NCBI RefSeq assembly: GCF_003386535.1
Contig: NZ_QTTN01000017.1
Coordinates: 25,854 to 89,853, forward strand
Direction of reading: 5' to 3'
Length of the DNA stretch: 64,000 nt
Source: Paenibacillus taihuensis
GTDB taxonomy: Bacteria; Bacillota; Bacilli; Paenibacillales; Paenibacillaceae
The position numbers and the translations under genes were made by a program. Positions 8,358-16,241 of the stretch are shown here, piece after piece; within the stretch, counting starts at the first letter, position 1, and the number at the start of each line of letters is the position of its first letter. The notes under the pieces were generated by a model that was not told the origin of the DNA, did not search any database, and saw only the letters and a list, made by a program, of their open reading frames with translations.

Positions 8358-9044
8358 GTGCGCTTGAGCAGCTTGGAACGGTTAGAGAGACCTGAAGCAA
8401 TGATATTTGATATGGACGGCACGTTGTTTGAAACGGACACGCTGCTAGTCCATGTGCACGAACGGATCTTCGAAACGCTTCGCCAGGAAGGGCTGTACTT
8501 GCAGCCGACGCCGCCGGTGGAGAAGCTGCTTGCTTGCCTCGGCATGCTGCTTGAAGATATATGGCGCAAAGTGATGCCGGACGCTTCGGAAGCGGCGCAG
8601 CGCCGGGCGGATGAGCTCATGCTGCAATACGAGCTGGAAGGACTCGCGGCAGGCGAGGGCGAATTGTACCCGCATGTGGCAGAGACGCTGCATGCACTTA
8701 GGGAGCGGGGATTCCGGCTGTTCGTCGCCAGCAACGGGCTGGAGCAGTATGTGAAAGAGGTGGCGCGCTATAAGGGCATCGCGCCGCTGTTCGATGGCTT
8801 GTACAGCGCAGGCGAGTACGGCACCGCCTCGAAGGTGCAGCTCGTCGCGCGGCTGATGGCCGATCACGGCGTCAATTCAGCGTGGATGGTCGGCGACCGC
8901 TCCTCGGACGTGGAGGCGGGCAAAGGCAACGGCCTGCAGGTCGTCGGCTGCGCCTATGCCGTTTACGGGCGCAAGGAGGAGCTGCAGGGCTCTGACGCGC
9001 TAATCAGCGATTTCCGGCAGCTGCTGGAGCTGGCGGGGGAGTAG
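8358..9044 (+). CDS. HAD-superfamily phosphatase (phosphoglycolate phosphatase-like)
   Basis: A 228-residue HAD hydrolase. Motif I is 'DMDGTLFETD' (nucleophile and acid/base aspartates), motif II 'ASNG', a lysine in 'GTASKVQLV' serves as motif III, and motif IV is 'GDRSSDVEAG'. A helical cap lies between motifs I and II (about residues 25-90), as in the phosphoglycolate phosphatase/beta-phosphoglucomutase subfamily. Substrate cannot be deduced. GTG 8358 follows AAAGAGG; TTG 8364 is an alternative start. The gene converges on the ATP-grasp operon. Confidence 0.8.
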   Translation: MRLSSLERLERPEAMIFDMDGTLFETDTLLVHVHERIFETLRQEGLYLQPTPPVEKLLACLGMLLEDIWRKVMPDASEAAQRRADELMLQYELEGLAAGEGELYPHVAETLHALRERGFRLFVASNGLEQYVKEVARYKGIAPLFDGLYSAGEYGTASKVQLVARLMADHGVNSAWMVGDRSSDVEAGKGNGLQVVGCAYAVYGRKEELQGSDALISDFRQLLELAGE

Positions 9045-9071
9045 GTGGCTTGAGGAGTGAGAGTTGGTCTT

Positions 9072-9253
9072 AGAGAGCAAATATTCTCTCTCGTGGGCGA
9101 CTCCGTGCTAAAAGCAAGCTGAGAGAGCAAATATGCTCTCTCGCGGGTCAAAGCGCCCCAAATGCAAGCTGAGAGAGCAAATATGCTCTCTCAGCAGAAG
9201 AAATCACGGCGAAACGCCGATTGGAGCATCCGAGAGAGCAAATACGCTCTCTC
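9072..9253. repeat. array of four 22-bp palindromes spaced about 50 bp
   Basis: Four near-identical palindromes of the form GAGAGAGC-n6-GCTCTCTC at 9072-9092, 9121-9142, 9171-9192 and 9232-9253. Start-to-start distances are 49, 50 and 61 bp. The first two intervening segments resemble each other (both begin G-YGGG and end in GCAAGCT), so the true unit is about 50 bp rather than repeat plus unique spacer. The array fills the gap between two convergent genes and could fold into four hairpins in either transcript. Confidence 0.9.
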
Positions 9254-9263
9254 AGTCGATAGT

Positions 9264-10394
9264 TCAATCATATGACGACGGGACGAGCTTCTCTCTCCGT
9301 CGTTTTTTTTGTTCATACAGCCAAAGCGCGTACTCCAGCGGCCTGATGATCGCAGTCCGGTAGGTCTCGCGTTCGCCGGCTTGGATGAACACCTCGCGCG
9401 CTGGCTTCGGATTAACCTCGAGCAGCCAGATATGGCCTTTGCGGTCGATCGCGAGGTCAAGCGCAAGCTCGCATAAGCGGCCATAGGACTGCTCCAGGAA
9501 CGCGGCGATCTCGACGCCGAGCAGCTCCGCTTTCAGCATGATCTCATGCGTCGCTTTCTCGTCATCGATCCACTCGTCCAGCAGCTCTTGCATTTTGATT
9601 GCTTTCCCGCCGCCATGCAGGTTCGATGTGATGCTGCCGGAAGCGCCGATTCGGCCGGCACATCCGGTCACTTCCCACTCGCCTTCGCCGTTCTTCTGCA
9701 CGAGCATCCGGTAGTCATGGACGCGCCCGTTCGGCAGCTTCAGCTGGATGCCCTGCTGCACGAGATAGTTGTTATCCTTCAGGTTCCACGAAGCCAGCCG
9801 GCTCTGGATGCTGGAAAGCCCGACCCGCTGCGGCGACACGATGCGGCGAGTCTGGTCCCGGCCTTGAATGGAGTAGCTGCCACCTTGCTTCTCGATGCGA
9901 AGGATACCGCGGCCGCCAGTTCCGTTGATCGGCTTCAAGTAGACGAGCGGATACTTGCGGACCATCTCCATCAGGTCAGTCGAGCTTTCGTACATCCGGG
10001 TGTAAGGCAGATGGTCGCGGAAAACATCTTCTTTGCGCAGCGTTTTGTACACCGTCCATTTGTTGCGCAGCACGCGGTTGAGGAAGGTGAGATGGCCGTA
10101 CTTTCTGCGGAAATTGCTCAACTCCACGAATCGGTGACTCTTCTGAATCCGGCAGCGGTCATAGATCATATGGGGAAAAGAACGCCACTTCCGCGTCCAG
10201 CTTTGCGTAGCAGCGTCATACATATGTGCGTGAATCCGATTCTGTGTATAGTTCACGTCTGAAGGCGTGAATACAAACACCTCCAGGCCGAGCTTCTTCC
10301 CTGCGACGATCATCTTCTGATAAACTGGTCTCTCCTCGAGCAGGCCATTATCATTGAGATAGAGGGTTAGGATGCCGAGAACCGGCTGACCCAT
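9264..10394 (-). CDS. YheC/YheD family ATP-grasp protein (paralog A)
   Basis: Last gene of a six-gene minus-strand operon. The 376-residue protein starts with 'PVLGILTLYLND' (N-terminal alpha/beta domain), has the ATP-grasp glycine loop 'YLKPINGTGGRGI' at 152-164, 'VQQGI', 'DYRMLVQKN' and the metal-binding end motif 'LLEVNPKP' (324-331). B. subtilis YheC and YheD are endospore coat-associated proteins of this family; the ligase reaction is not known. Start ATG 10394 has AGGAGGAG 8 bases upstream. Its 3' end also encodes, on the plus strand, a terminator for the HAD gene. Confidence 0.88.
   Translation of the reverse strand: MGQPVLGILTLYLNDNGLLEERPVYQKMIVAGKKLGLEVFVFTPSDVNYTQNRIHAHMYDAATQSWTRKWRSFPHMIYDRCRIQKSHRFVELSNFRRKYGHLTFLNRVLRNKWTVYKTLRKEDVFRDHLPYTRMYESSTDLMEMVRKYPLVYLKPINGTGGRGILRIEKQGGSYSIQGRDQTRRIVSPQRVGLSSIQSRLASWNLKDNNYLVQQGIQLKLPNGRVHDYRMLVQKNGEGEWEVTGCAGRIGASGSITSNLHGGGKAIKMQELLDEWIDDEKATHEIMLKAELLGVEIAAFLEQSYGRLCELALDLAIDRKGHIWLLEVNPKPAREVFIQAGERETYRTAIIRPLEYALWLYEQKKRRREKLVPSSYD
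9275..9310 (+). terminator. plus-strand terminator inside the 3' end of paralog A
   Basis: Stem ACGACGG (9275-9281) / CCGTCGT (9297-9303) followed by eight T (9303-9310). It terminates rightward transcription from the HAD gene and the repeat array, but lies inside the convergent ATP-grasp coding sequence, where the T run encodes the lysine codons of the C-terminal KKRRR stretch. Confidence 0.75.
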
Positions 10395-10425
10395 ATTAAC
10401 TCCTCCTAGAAAATTTTGCTGTGAT

Positions 10426-10908
10426 CTAGCTCTCAAACCGGAGCGTCGGCTTCCCCGTCGGCCCCGTATGAAGGCTGACTGCCTTCATGCCGGCACGGAA
10501 GCACATGCCCATGCTCGCCGGGTTATCGGCTGCTACGGCACAAGTAAGCCGCCCCAGGCGCTTCTTCAGCGCCTTCAGCAGCGCGCTTCCTGCGCCTTGG
10601 CCGCGGAACTCCGTCGAGACGACGACGAAGCAGGCGCGCTCGCCGCCTTCCTCCGCGAAGGCGACGGCGGCGAGCTTGCCTCCGATGACGGCAATCGCAA
10701 TCGCCGCATCTACATCGCCATCAATGCCAACACTACTGCCGCCACCGCCGCCGCTCGTTGCGAGCCGAACGGCCGGAAGATCCTGAAGCGCCGCGAGCGC
10801 TGTTGCCGTAATCCGTTTATCGCCGTACCGATACAAGAAACGAGTGATCTTCTCTTTCGATGCCGACCACTGGGACGGCGATAACAGCTTTACTTGCACC
10901 CTACGCAC
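10426..10908 (-). CDS. GNAT-family N-acetyltransferase
   Basis: A 160-residue protein lying between ATP-grasp paralogs B and A. The acetyl-CoA binding motif of the GNAT fold is visible as 'VSTEFRGQGAGSALLKAL' (R/Q-x-x-G-x-G/A), followed by 'VAADNPASMGMCFRAGMKAV', the usual motif B. A glycine/serine-rich insert (about 50-62) is unusual. Start GTG 10908 follows GCGAGGA. It begins 15 bp after paralog B ends and is followed after 31 bp by paralog A, so it is part of the operon. The acetylated substrate is unknown; it may modify a product of the ATP-grasp enzymes (inference). Confidence 0.78.
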   Translation of the reverse strand: MRRVQVKLLSPSQWSASKEKITRFLYRYGDKRITATALAALQDLPAVRLATSGGGGGSSVGIDGDVDAAIAIAVIGGKLAAVAFAEEGGERACFVVVSTEFRGQGAGSALLKALKKRLGRLTCAVAADNPASMGMCFRAGMKAVSLHTGPTGKPTLRFES

Positions 10909-10923
10909 ACTCCTCGCTCTTCG

Positions 10924-12072
10924 CTATAGCCCGCGCATTTTCAGCAAATATTGGCTGTATTGAAAAATCCGGTCGAGCGAACGTTTGCGGATGTCCGGCT
11001 CATCGAATTTCATCGGCTTCGCATTCGCTTCGAAGAACCAAACATGGCCGTCCTGATCGACGCCGAGATCCATCGACATTTCCATCAGCTTGCGACGGGA
11101 GCCGCGCTCGATTTGCCTTGCGATAATCAGTGCGGTGTTGCGCGTCTTTATTAACAGTTTACGTGCTTCATCTTGGCCAAATACGCTGACAAGCAGCTTC
11201 TCTGGATCTTCGATGCTGCCGCCGCGCGGCACATGCGTCGTAATGCTGTAAGAACCGGCAACCCGTGCGCCGATGCCGCTAATATCCCATTGGCCGCGCC
11301 GGTTCTTCTGCACGAGCGTCCGCAGGTCGAAGGAGCGCTCATTGAACGATGCGAGCTGAATGCCCTGCTGGGCGATATACCGCTCGCCGCTGCTTTCTTT
11401 TACAATCCGTGCCCAGAGCTTCGCAATCGATCCGCAGTTGTACGTCGTGCTGCCCTTGTCGCCCTGAATCTTCAGCATGTAGGGGAGCGTCTTCTCCGGC
11501 TGCAGCTGGATCGTCATGATGCCTTTGCCCGCCTTGCCGCTGACCGGCTTCAAGTACAGGAACCGGTGCTTCAGCATCATTCGGCCGAGTCCGCCGGCAG
11601 TCAAGAGCCGGCGCGTAGCCGGAATGAACGGCAGCGTCGTGCGGGATTGGCGAAGCCATTTGAATAAGCTCCACTTGTTGAAGAACGACGGATTGAAGAT
11701 TTGAATTTGCGGATGGCTGACGCAGAGCGCGATTTTGCGCTTCACTTCCGGCTGCAGCTCATCCTCCCGGAGCGGAATCCGGTTATAGATCAAGTTCGGC
11801 AGAGGGAACTTCTGACCGATCCATGTGTCCGTATCCCGGTCGTAGGTAAAGCCGTCAAGCAGCTTCCGACGAAGCTTCAGCTGCTTGACAGTGACGACAT
11901 AAACGATGAAGCCATGCTCGGCACCGGCTGTAATGATGTCGGCGAAGTTGCTGCGATTGCCGCGAAACAGCTGAATATCATCTTCAATGGTCAATATGGC
12001 GAGAACGGGCTGCTTTCCCTGAATGATGGCGGCAGCTTCGTCAGCAGTATCCTCGTTAAATACGAGTGCCAT
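10924..12072 (-). CDS. YheC/YheD family ATP-grasp protein (paralog B)
   Basis: A 382-residue member of the family. N-terminal domain starts at 'PVLAILTIEDDIQLFRGN'; the glycine loop is 'YLKPVSGKAGKGI', followed by 'IAQQGIQLA', 'FDLRTLVQKN' and the terminal 'FFEANAKPMKF'. The last motif has glutamate and asparagine as metal ligands, as in active ATP-grasp enzymes. ATG 12072 overlaps the stop codon of paralog C by one base (TGATG) and has AAGGAGG 9 bases upstream, so translation is coupled. Role in spore coat is inferred from YheC/YheD. Confidence 0.87.
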   Translation of the reverse strand: MALVFNEDTADEAAAIIQGKQPVLAILTIEDDIQLFRGNRSNFADIITAGAEHGFIVYVVTVKQLKLRRKLLDGFTYDRDTDTWIGQKFPLPNLIYNRIPLREDELQPEVKRKIALCVSHPQIQIFNPSFFNKWSLFKWLRQSRTTLPFIPATRRLLTAGGLGRMMLKHRFLYLKPVSGKAGKGIMTIQLQPEKTLPYMLKIQGDKGSTTYNCGSIAKLWARIVKESSGERYIAQQGIQLASFNERSFDLRTLVQKNRRGQWDISGIGARVAGSYSITTHVPRGGSIEDPEKLLVSVFGQDEARKLLIKTRNTALIIARQIERGSRRKLMEMSMDLGVDQDGHVWFFEANAKPMKFDEPDIRKRSLDRIFQYSQYLLKMRGL

Positions 12073-13448
12073 CAATCCTCGCCTCCTTGCCCCGTGAACT
12101 TGCTTAAATACATGCAGTGCTCGAGGATGTGATTGACCGACTCCCGTCCTTGCGCACGGAGCTGAGGATGGCTGAATATCGAACGGCCCGGCTTCGCATT
12201 GGCTTCGAACATCCACACCTCGCCGTCCTTGTCGATTCCGATATCAAGGCCGAGCTCGCCAAGGGTGTGCGGAAAGTTGCGCTCGATTGCTTCCGAAAGC
12301 TTCACGGAAACCTCCTTCGCTTTCGTCAGCATCTCGTCGGCGCGCTCTCCGAATGCCCGGCCAAGCGCTTGCTCAGGCGTAAGCAGCTGACCACCGTTCT
12401 TGATATGCGTCGTTACGCTGCCGCGGCCAGCTTTCTTCGCGCCGATGCCGACCGGCACCCATTGGTTGCTGCCGTTCTTATGCATATGAAAGCGGAAGTC
12501 GATCGGGCAGCCGTCGATTTCGATCAGCCGCACGCCTTGCTGGCTCACGTATCGACCCAGTCCGCTGCCATGTCTCGTTTCCAGCATGCGCATCAGGCTG
12601 TTGAAGTTCGTAAAGCGCAGCAGGACATTGGTGCCGCCTCGGCGGTAACGGGCGAAGTAACCGCGCTTCGGATGATACGTCAGCCGATAGATGCCGATGC
12701 CGAGGCTGCCTGCTGTCGGCTTGAAGTAGATGAACTGATGGTTCTCGAGCATCTCTTTTATTTTTTCCGATCGAGGGTTCGTAACGGACTCCGGCAAGTG
12801 CTCCAGTGCCTCTACGTCCTTGTCGAGCAGCTTATACACGTCGGATTTGTTGAAGAAGCTCCAGTTAAAGAACGGAACGCCTTTGCGGATGAACCGTTCC
12901 CGCAAGGACATGATCGTGGACGTCGTCTCGGCAATACGGCTAGGCAGCCGGTTGTAGACGACATCGGGAAGCGGAACGACCTTGCGGTACCAGCCGCCGG
13001 TACTGTTCAGGAAGTAACCGTTGATGGTGCCTTGATTCCAGTTCACGTCCCGCGGTGTGAAGGCGAAGAAGTATGCCTTGCGTTCTCCCATCCGAAGCAG
13101 CTGGCGAATATAACCGGAGCGGGAGCCGAAAGGCGACTCGCTGGACCTGCCGCCGTCCGTCAGGACGCCGATGAGCGGACCAAGCTGAATCTCATTTTCT
13201 TCTCCTTGGATATAGGAGATGCTGCCTGCTTTCGGCACGCGGATCGATTGGCGGACGCCTGCGGACAGATAGAGATGATGCCCTTGGCGCTCAATCGTTT
13301 TGACCGATGCGGTTATACTTTCATGACCAAGCTTTAATTGGATCGTCTTCTTGCCGGCAAGCTTCAGCGATTTAAGGAGTGAGCCCGACACATAGACGAT
13401 ACGCTCGCTAGATGGTGAGAAGTGTACATGACAAGATGTCAAACTCAT
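12072..13448 (-). CDS. YheC/YheD family ATP-grasp protein with N-terminal extension (paralog C)
   Basis: A 458-residue family member. Unlike A, B and D it carries an extra beta-rich N-terminal domain of about 90 residues before the common 'GPLIGVLTDGG' start of the shared core. The core shows 'YFKPTAGSLGIGI' (glycine loop), 'VSQQGVRLIEIDG', 'DFRFHMHKNG' and 'MFEANAKPGRS'. Start ATG 13448 overlaps the stop of paralog D by 4 bp (ATGA). The same extension occurs in paralog E, so C and E form a subgroup. Confidence 0.87.
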   Translation of the reverse strand: MSLTSCHVHFSPSSERIVYVSGSLLKSLKLAGKKTIQLKLGHESITASVKTIERQGHHLYLSAGVRQSIRVPKAGSISYIQGEENEIQLGPLIGVLTDGGRSSESPFGSRSGYIRQLLRMGERKAYFFAFTPRDVNWNQGTINGYFLNSTGGWYRKVVPLPDVVYNRLPSRIAETTSTIMSLRERFIRKGVPFFNWSFFNKSDVYKLLDKDVEALEHLPESVTNPRSEKIKEMLENHQFIYFKPTAGSLGIGIYRLTYHPKRGYFARYRRGGTNVLLRFTNFNSLMRMLETRHGSGLGRYVSQQGVRLIEIDGCPIDFRFHMHKNGSNQWVPVGIGAKKAGRGSVTTHIKNGGQLLTPEQALGRAFGERADEMLTKAKEVSVKLSEAIERNFPHTLGELGLDIGIDKDGEVWMFEANAKPGRSIFSHPQLRAQGRESVNHILEHCMYLSKFTGQGGED

Positions 13449-14635
13449 GGATGAACCTCCTGGATGTATCTCCCTTGATTTCGGTTTGATTGGAATACCG
13501 GTTTCTGTCTGGCTGCGACATGCAGCGCATATTGAAGCGGCCTTAGGACTGCAGTTTCATATGTGCGCTCATTATCCTCAAAAGATTGGCGGCCCGGCCT
13601 GCTGTTTGCTTCCAGCAGCCATATCCGGCCGTCCTGCTCAATGCCGAAGTCGATTCCGAGTTCGGCAAGCCGTCCGAAATGCTGCTCCAGCACTTCGGCT
13701 GCGCATTCGCTGATGCGGCGGATGAGCTGCAGCATGCGTGCCGCGGCTTCTTCGCCGAAGCGCCCCGCGAGTGCGTCTTCGGCATTTGCGGCCGTTCCTC
13801 CGCCGTGCAAATTCGAGGTAACGCTTCCGCTCTCGCCCGTGCGGACAGCCGCGCCGGTGAAGGTCCATCTTCCGAAGCCGTCCTTCTGCACAAGCGAGCG
13901 AACGTCGAAGGGGCAGCCGTCTTCGTCAATCAGCTTAAGGCACGGCTGAATGACGTAAGGCGCTCCCGCAGTGAACCTTCCAATCCAGCTGCTAGCGCTG
14001 CGCAAGCCGGTGAACGCATGTGAAAGAGGACGGTTCCTTCGGTCTCTGCCATCGATCTGCCAGCCGTCTCCCGCCCGTATTAGTCGAAATGCACCTCTGC
14101 CCTGCGCGCCGGCAGAAGGTTTCATGAAGATGCCGTCCGCATGCTGGCTCGCAGCAAGCTCGAGGCTGTGCGTGCCGGAGTAGCCGATCGAACGCGGCAC
14201 ATGCGGCGCTATCTTGGCATTGCCGCTCAGCACGCTGTACACGTACAGTTTGCCGGGCAGCGAGCCGTTCAGAAGCGTATACGGCTTTAATCGTTTGAGC
14301 TCATTCAGTGCTTCTATCGTCAGTGCATAGTGATCGGATGACTTAGGCAGCGCCCGATCATAGACAAGGTCGGGAAGCGGGAATGATCCCGCTTGCCATT
14401 CGCCGCCCCGCAGCTGATAGCCGCGAAGCAGCCGGTTCGCTGCATAGGGGACGCTGGTGGCGCAGAAGAAGTAAACGAGCAGACCGAGCGAATGCGAAAG
14501 ACTGCTCAGCAGACGGCAGAAAGAGTCCTCCGGCAATGTGGAAGGCGACTTGCTCTCGCCTTGACCGGAAGCGGACTTCGGACGAATTTCACTGATCAGT
14601 ACGCCAAGGACTGGGGATTGTTCAGAGATAGCCAT
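13445..14635 (-). CDS. YheC/YheD family ATP-grasp protein (paralog D)
   Basis: A 396-residue family member of the short type. It starts 'SPVLGVLISEIRPKS', has a glycine loop 'FMKPSAGAQGRGAFRL', 'VIQPCLKLIDEDG', 'DVRSLVQKDG' and the end motif 'LLEANSRPGRQ'. ATG 14635 has AAAAGGAGG upstream (about 14645-14653) and lies 21 bp after paralog E. It overlaps paralog C by 4 bp. Relative to the other paralogs the second core motif reads 'IQPCLKL' rather than 'QQGI/L', a local divergence that may matter for substrate choice. Confidence 0.86.
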   Translation of the reverse strand: MAISEQSPVLGVLISEIRPKSASGQGESKSPSTLPEDSFCRLLSSLSHSLGLLVYFFCATSVPYAANRLLRGYQLRGGEWQAGSFPLPDLVYDRALPKSSDHYALTIEALNELKRLKPYTLLNGSLPGKLYVYSVLSGNAKIAPHVPRSIGYSGTHSLELAASQHADGIFMKPSAGAQGRGAFRLIRAGDGWQIDGRDRRNRPLSHAFTGLRSASSWIGRFTAGAPYVIQPCLKLIDEDGCPFDVRSLVQKDGFGRWTFTGAAVRTGESGSVTSNLHGGGTAANAEDALAGRFGEEAAARMLQLIRRISECAAEVLEQHFGRLAELGIDFGIEQDGRIWLLEANSRPGRQSFEDNERTYETAVLRPLQYALHVAARQKPVFQSNRNQGRYIQEVHP

Positions 14636-14656
14636 GCGGACGCTACCTCCTTTTCG

Positions 14657-16018
14657 TTAAAATTCGGCAAGATGCCGGGCATAGCGAATCATGTTGCGGA
14701 CGGATGGACGGATTTTGTTATCCTGCAGCGGAGTATTGTCGTTCTTGGACGGTTTCGAGTTCACTTCAAGCAGCCAGACCCGGCCGCTCGAATCCAGCGC
14801 GAGATCGATGCCGAGCTCACCGAAATGAGCAGGGATGTGCGTATCGATTCCTTTCGCGATTTCAAGCGCGGCGCGCGTCAGCTTCGCGGGTGCGTCGCTG
14901 CTGCCCGAGAGATTCGACTTCGCGACCGCTTCCCGAACGGTGCTGAGCGTTCCGCCTCTGGCCAGGTTGGATACGAAATGATTGCTTCCGGCTGTACGTG
15001 CGACGATTGAAGTAAGCATCCATTTGCCCGTTTCATTCTTTTGCACGAGCGCTCGGAAATCAACCGGCCGCCCCATAATATCGATCAAATGCAGCCCCTG
15101 CTGGATCTGGTAACGCACCGTCTTCATTTTGCCGTTGATGGAAGCGTACAGTTTGGCGATTCCGTTAAAATGCTGCCTTCGCGTTCCCAACGTTGTAGCA
15201 TACTGCGCAGAGTACGAATCGGTGTCGATTCTGGAGATACGAATGATGCCTTTGCCTAGACTGCCGCGCACCGGCTTGAGAAAGACGGTGTTGTACTTGC
15301 TGCACATCGACTTCAGCATCGGCAGGCTGCGCAGCACATGTGACTCCGGCAAATACCTGGTCAGGGAGGCGTCCTTCATCAGCGCTTCGAACACTTCGGA
15401 TTTATCGAGAAACTTCTCGTTGAACACCGTGCTGCCATGCCGCAGCTTCACTTCTTTGATAAACTGCTGCACATTCGGGCGATTCTCCAGCTTGCGGCTC
15501 GTTAACCGGTTGTTGACGACATCGGGAACGGGCATCATCACTTTCCGCCAGCCATCGGAGTAGACCCATCCCTCGACGTTATTGAAGTTATCTGTCACGT
15601 GATCAGGTGTGAAGAAATAAACATGCGCGCCTTGTGCGGCGCAGGCATCGACGAGCTCCTTGCAGAACATCGTGATGGAGCCGAACGGCCGATCTCTTGT
15701 TTCGGGATCGTCGCGGCTGATCAGCACCCCGATGAGCGGGCCGAGCGCGAGCGTGGATGTATCGTAGCTATAGCGGATGCGAAGCGACGAACTCGAGAAC
15801 AAGCCCATCTTTCTTGCCAGGCTTTGGCCGATGCGCATGCCGTCGAAGCGTTCGACCGGCACCACTTTGACATAATGGCGAAGCGCTCCAAACTTCAGGA
15901 TGACCGGCTGTCCTTGCGGTATTTTCCACTGTCTTAAATAAGCATCGCCGAGCATTATGGCATCATCAGGCAAGATGCCTGGGCTGATGACCTGAACGGC
16001 GACTTTGGATTTCAGCAT
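14657..16018 (-). CDS. YheC/YheD family ATP-grasp protein with N-terminal extension (paralog E)
   Basis: First gene of the operon. The 453-residue protein has a beta-rich N-terminal domain of about 100 residues ('VAVQVISPGILPDDAIMLGD' onward), then the shared core starting at 'GPLIGVLISRDDPET'. Core motifs are 'FLKPVRGSLGKGI', 'QIQQGLHLIDIMG', 'DFRALVQKNE' and 'LLEVNSKPSK'. ATG 16018 has GGAAGGAGC upstream; the longer open frame to 16084 has no ribosome site. A sigma-K-like promoter candidate lies at 16094-16122. It faces away from ytoI. Confidence 0.87.
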   Translation of the reverse strand: MLKSKVAVQVISPGILPDDAIMLGDAYLRQWKIPQGQPVILKFGALRHYVKVVPVERFDGMRIGQSLARKMGLFSSSSLRIRYSYDTSTLALGPLIGVLISRDDPETRDRPFGSITMFCKELVDACAAQGAHVYFFTPDHVTDNFNNVEGWVYSDGWRKVMMPVPDVVNNRLTSRKLENRPNVQQFIKEVKLRHGSTVFNEKFLDKSEVFEALMKDASLTRYLPESHVLRSLPMLKSMCSKYNTVFLKPVRGSLGKGIIRISRIDTDSYSAQYATTLGTRRQHFNGIAKLYASINGKMKTVRYQIQQGLHLIDIMGRPVDFRALVQKNETGKWMLTSIVARTAGSNHFVSNLARGGTLSTVREAVAKSNLSGSSDAPAKLTRAALEIAKGIDTHIPAHFGELGIDLALDSSGRVWLLEVNSKPSKNDNTPLQDNKIRPSVRNMIRYARHLAEF

Positions 16019-16093
16019 CGACGAAGCTCCTTCCAGGCTGGAGGATGACGAGGTGCAGCTTCTCGGTCTTAAACAGTTACACACGAATTAATT

Positions 16094-16122
16094 CATCATA
16101 TGAGGACAGATATACCTTGGTG
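16094..16122 (-). promoter_or_regulatory. sigma-K-like promoter candidate for the ATP-grasp operon
   Basis: On the minus strand CACC (16122-16119) is followed after 16 bp by CATATGATG (16102-16094). The sigma-K consensus of B. subtilis is mACm-16-CATAnnnTA, so only the last base differs. Position, about 76 bp before the first gene, and the coat-protein content agree with late mother-cell expression, but B. subtilis yheCD is reported under sigma-E, so this is a candidate only. Confidence 0.4.
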
Positions 16123-16241
16123 ATTGGCGGACAGCGTCGACACTATGAAAAATAGGCATTTGACATGCGTTTTTTCTGAAAACTTGACCTGCTTTCTGCT
16201 ACAATAAGACATATCGATAACAAGACAAGGAGTGACCGTCC

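Noticed and set aside
9072..9253. CRISPR array
   Set aside because: Only four copies, repeats are perfect palindromes, intervening segments resemble each other instead of being unique, and no cas genes are near.
9133..9363. Short open frame across the palindrome array
   Set aside because: It arises from the repeat units, lacks a ribosome site and runs into the antisense of the ATP-grasp gene.
16176..16204. Promoter of ytoI with TTGACC and TACAAT
   Set aside because: The two boxes are only about 10 bp apart; no convincing -35 at 16-18 bp from TACAAT.
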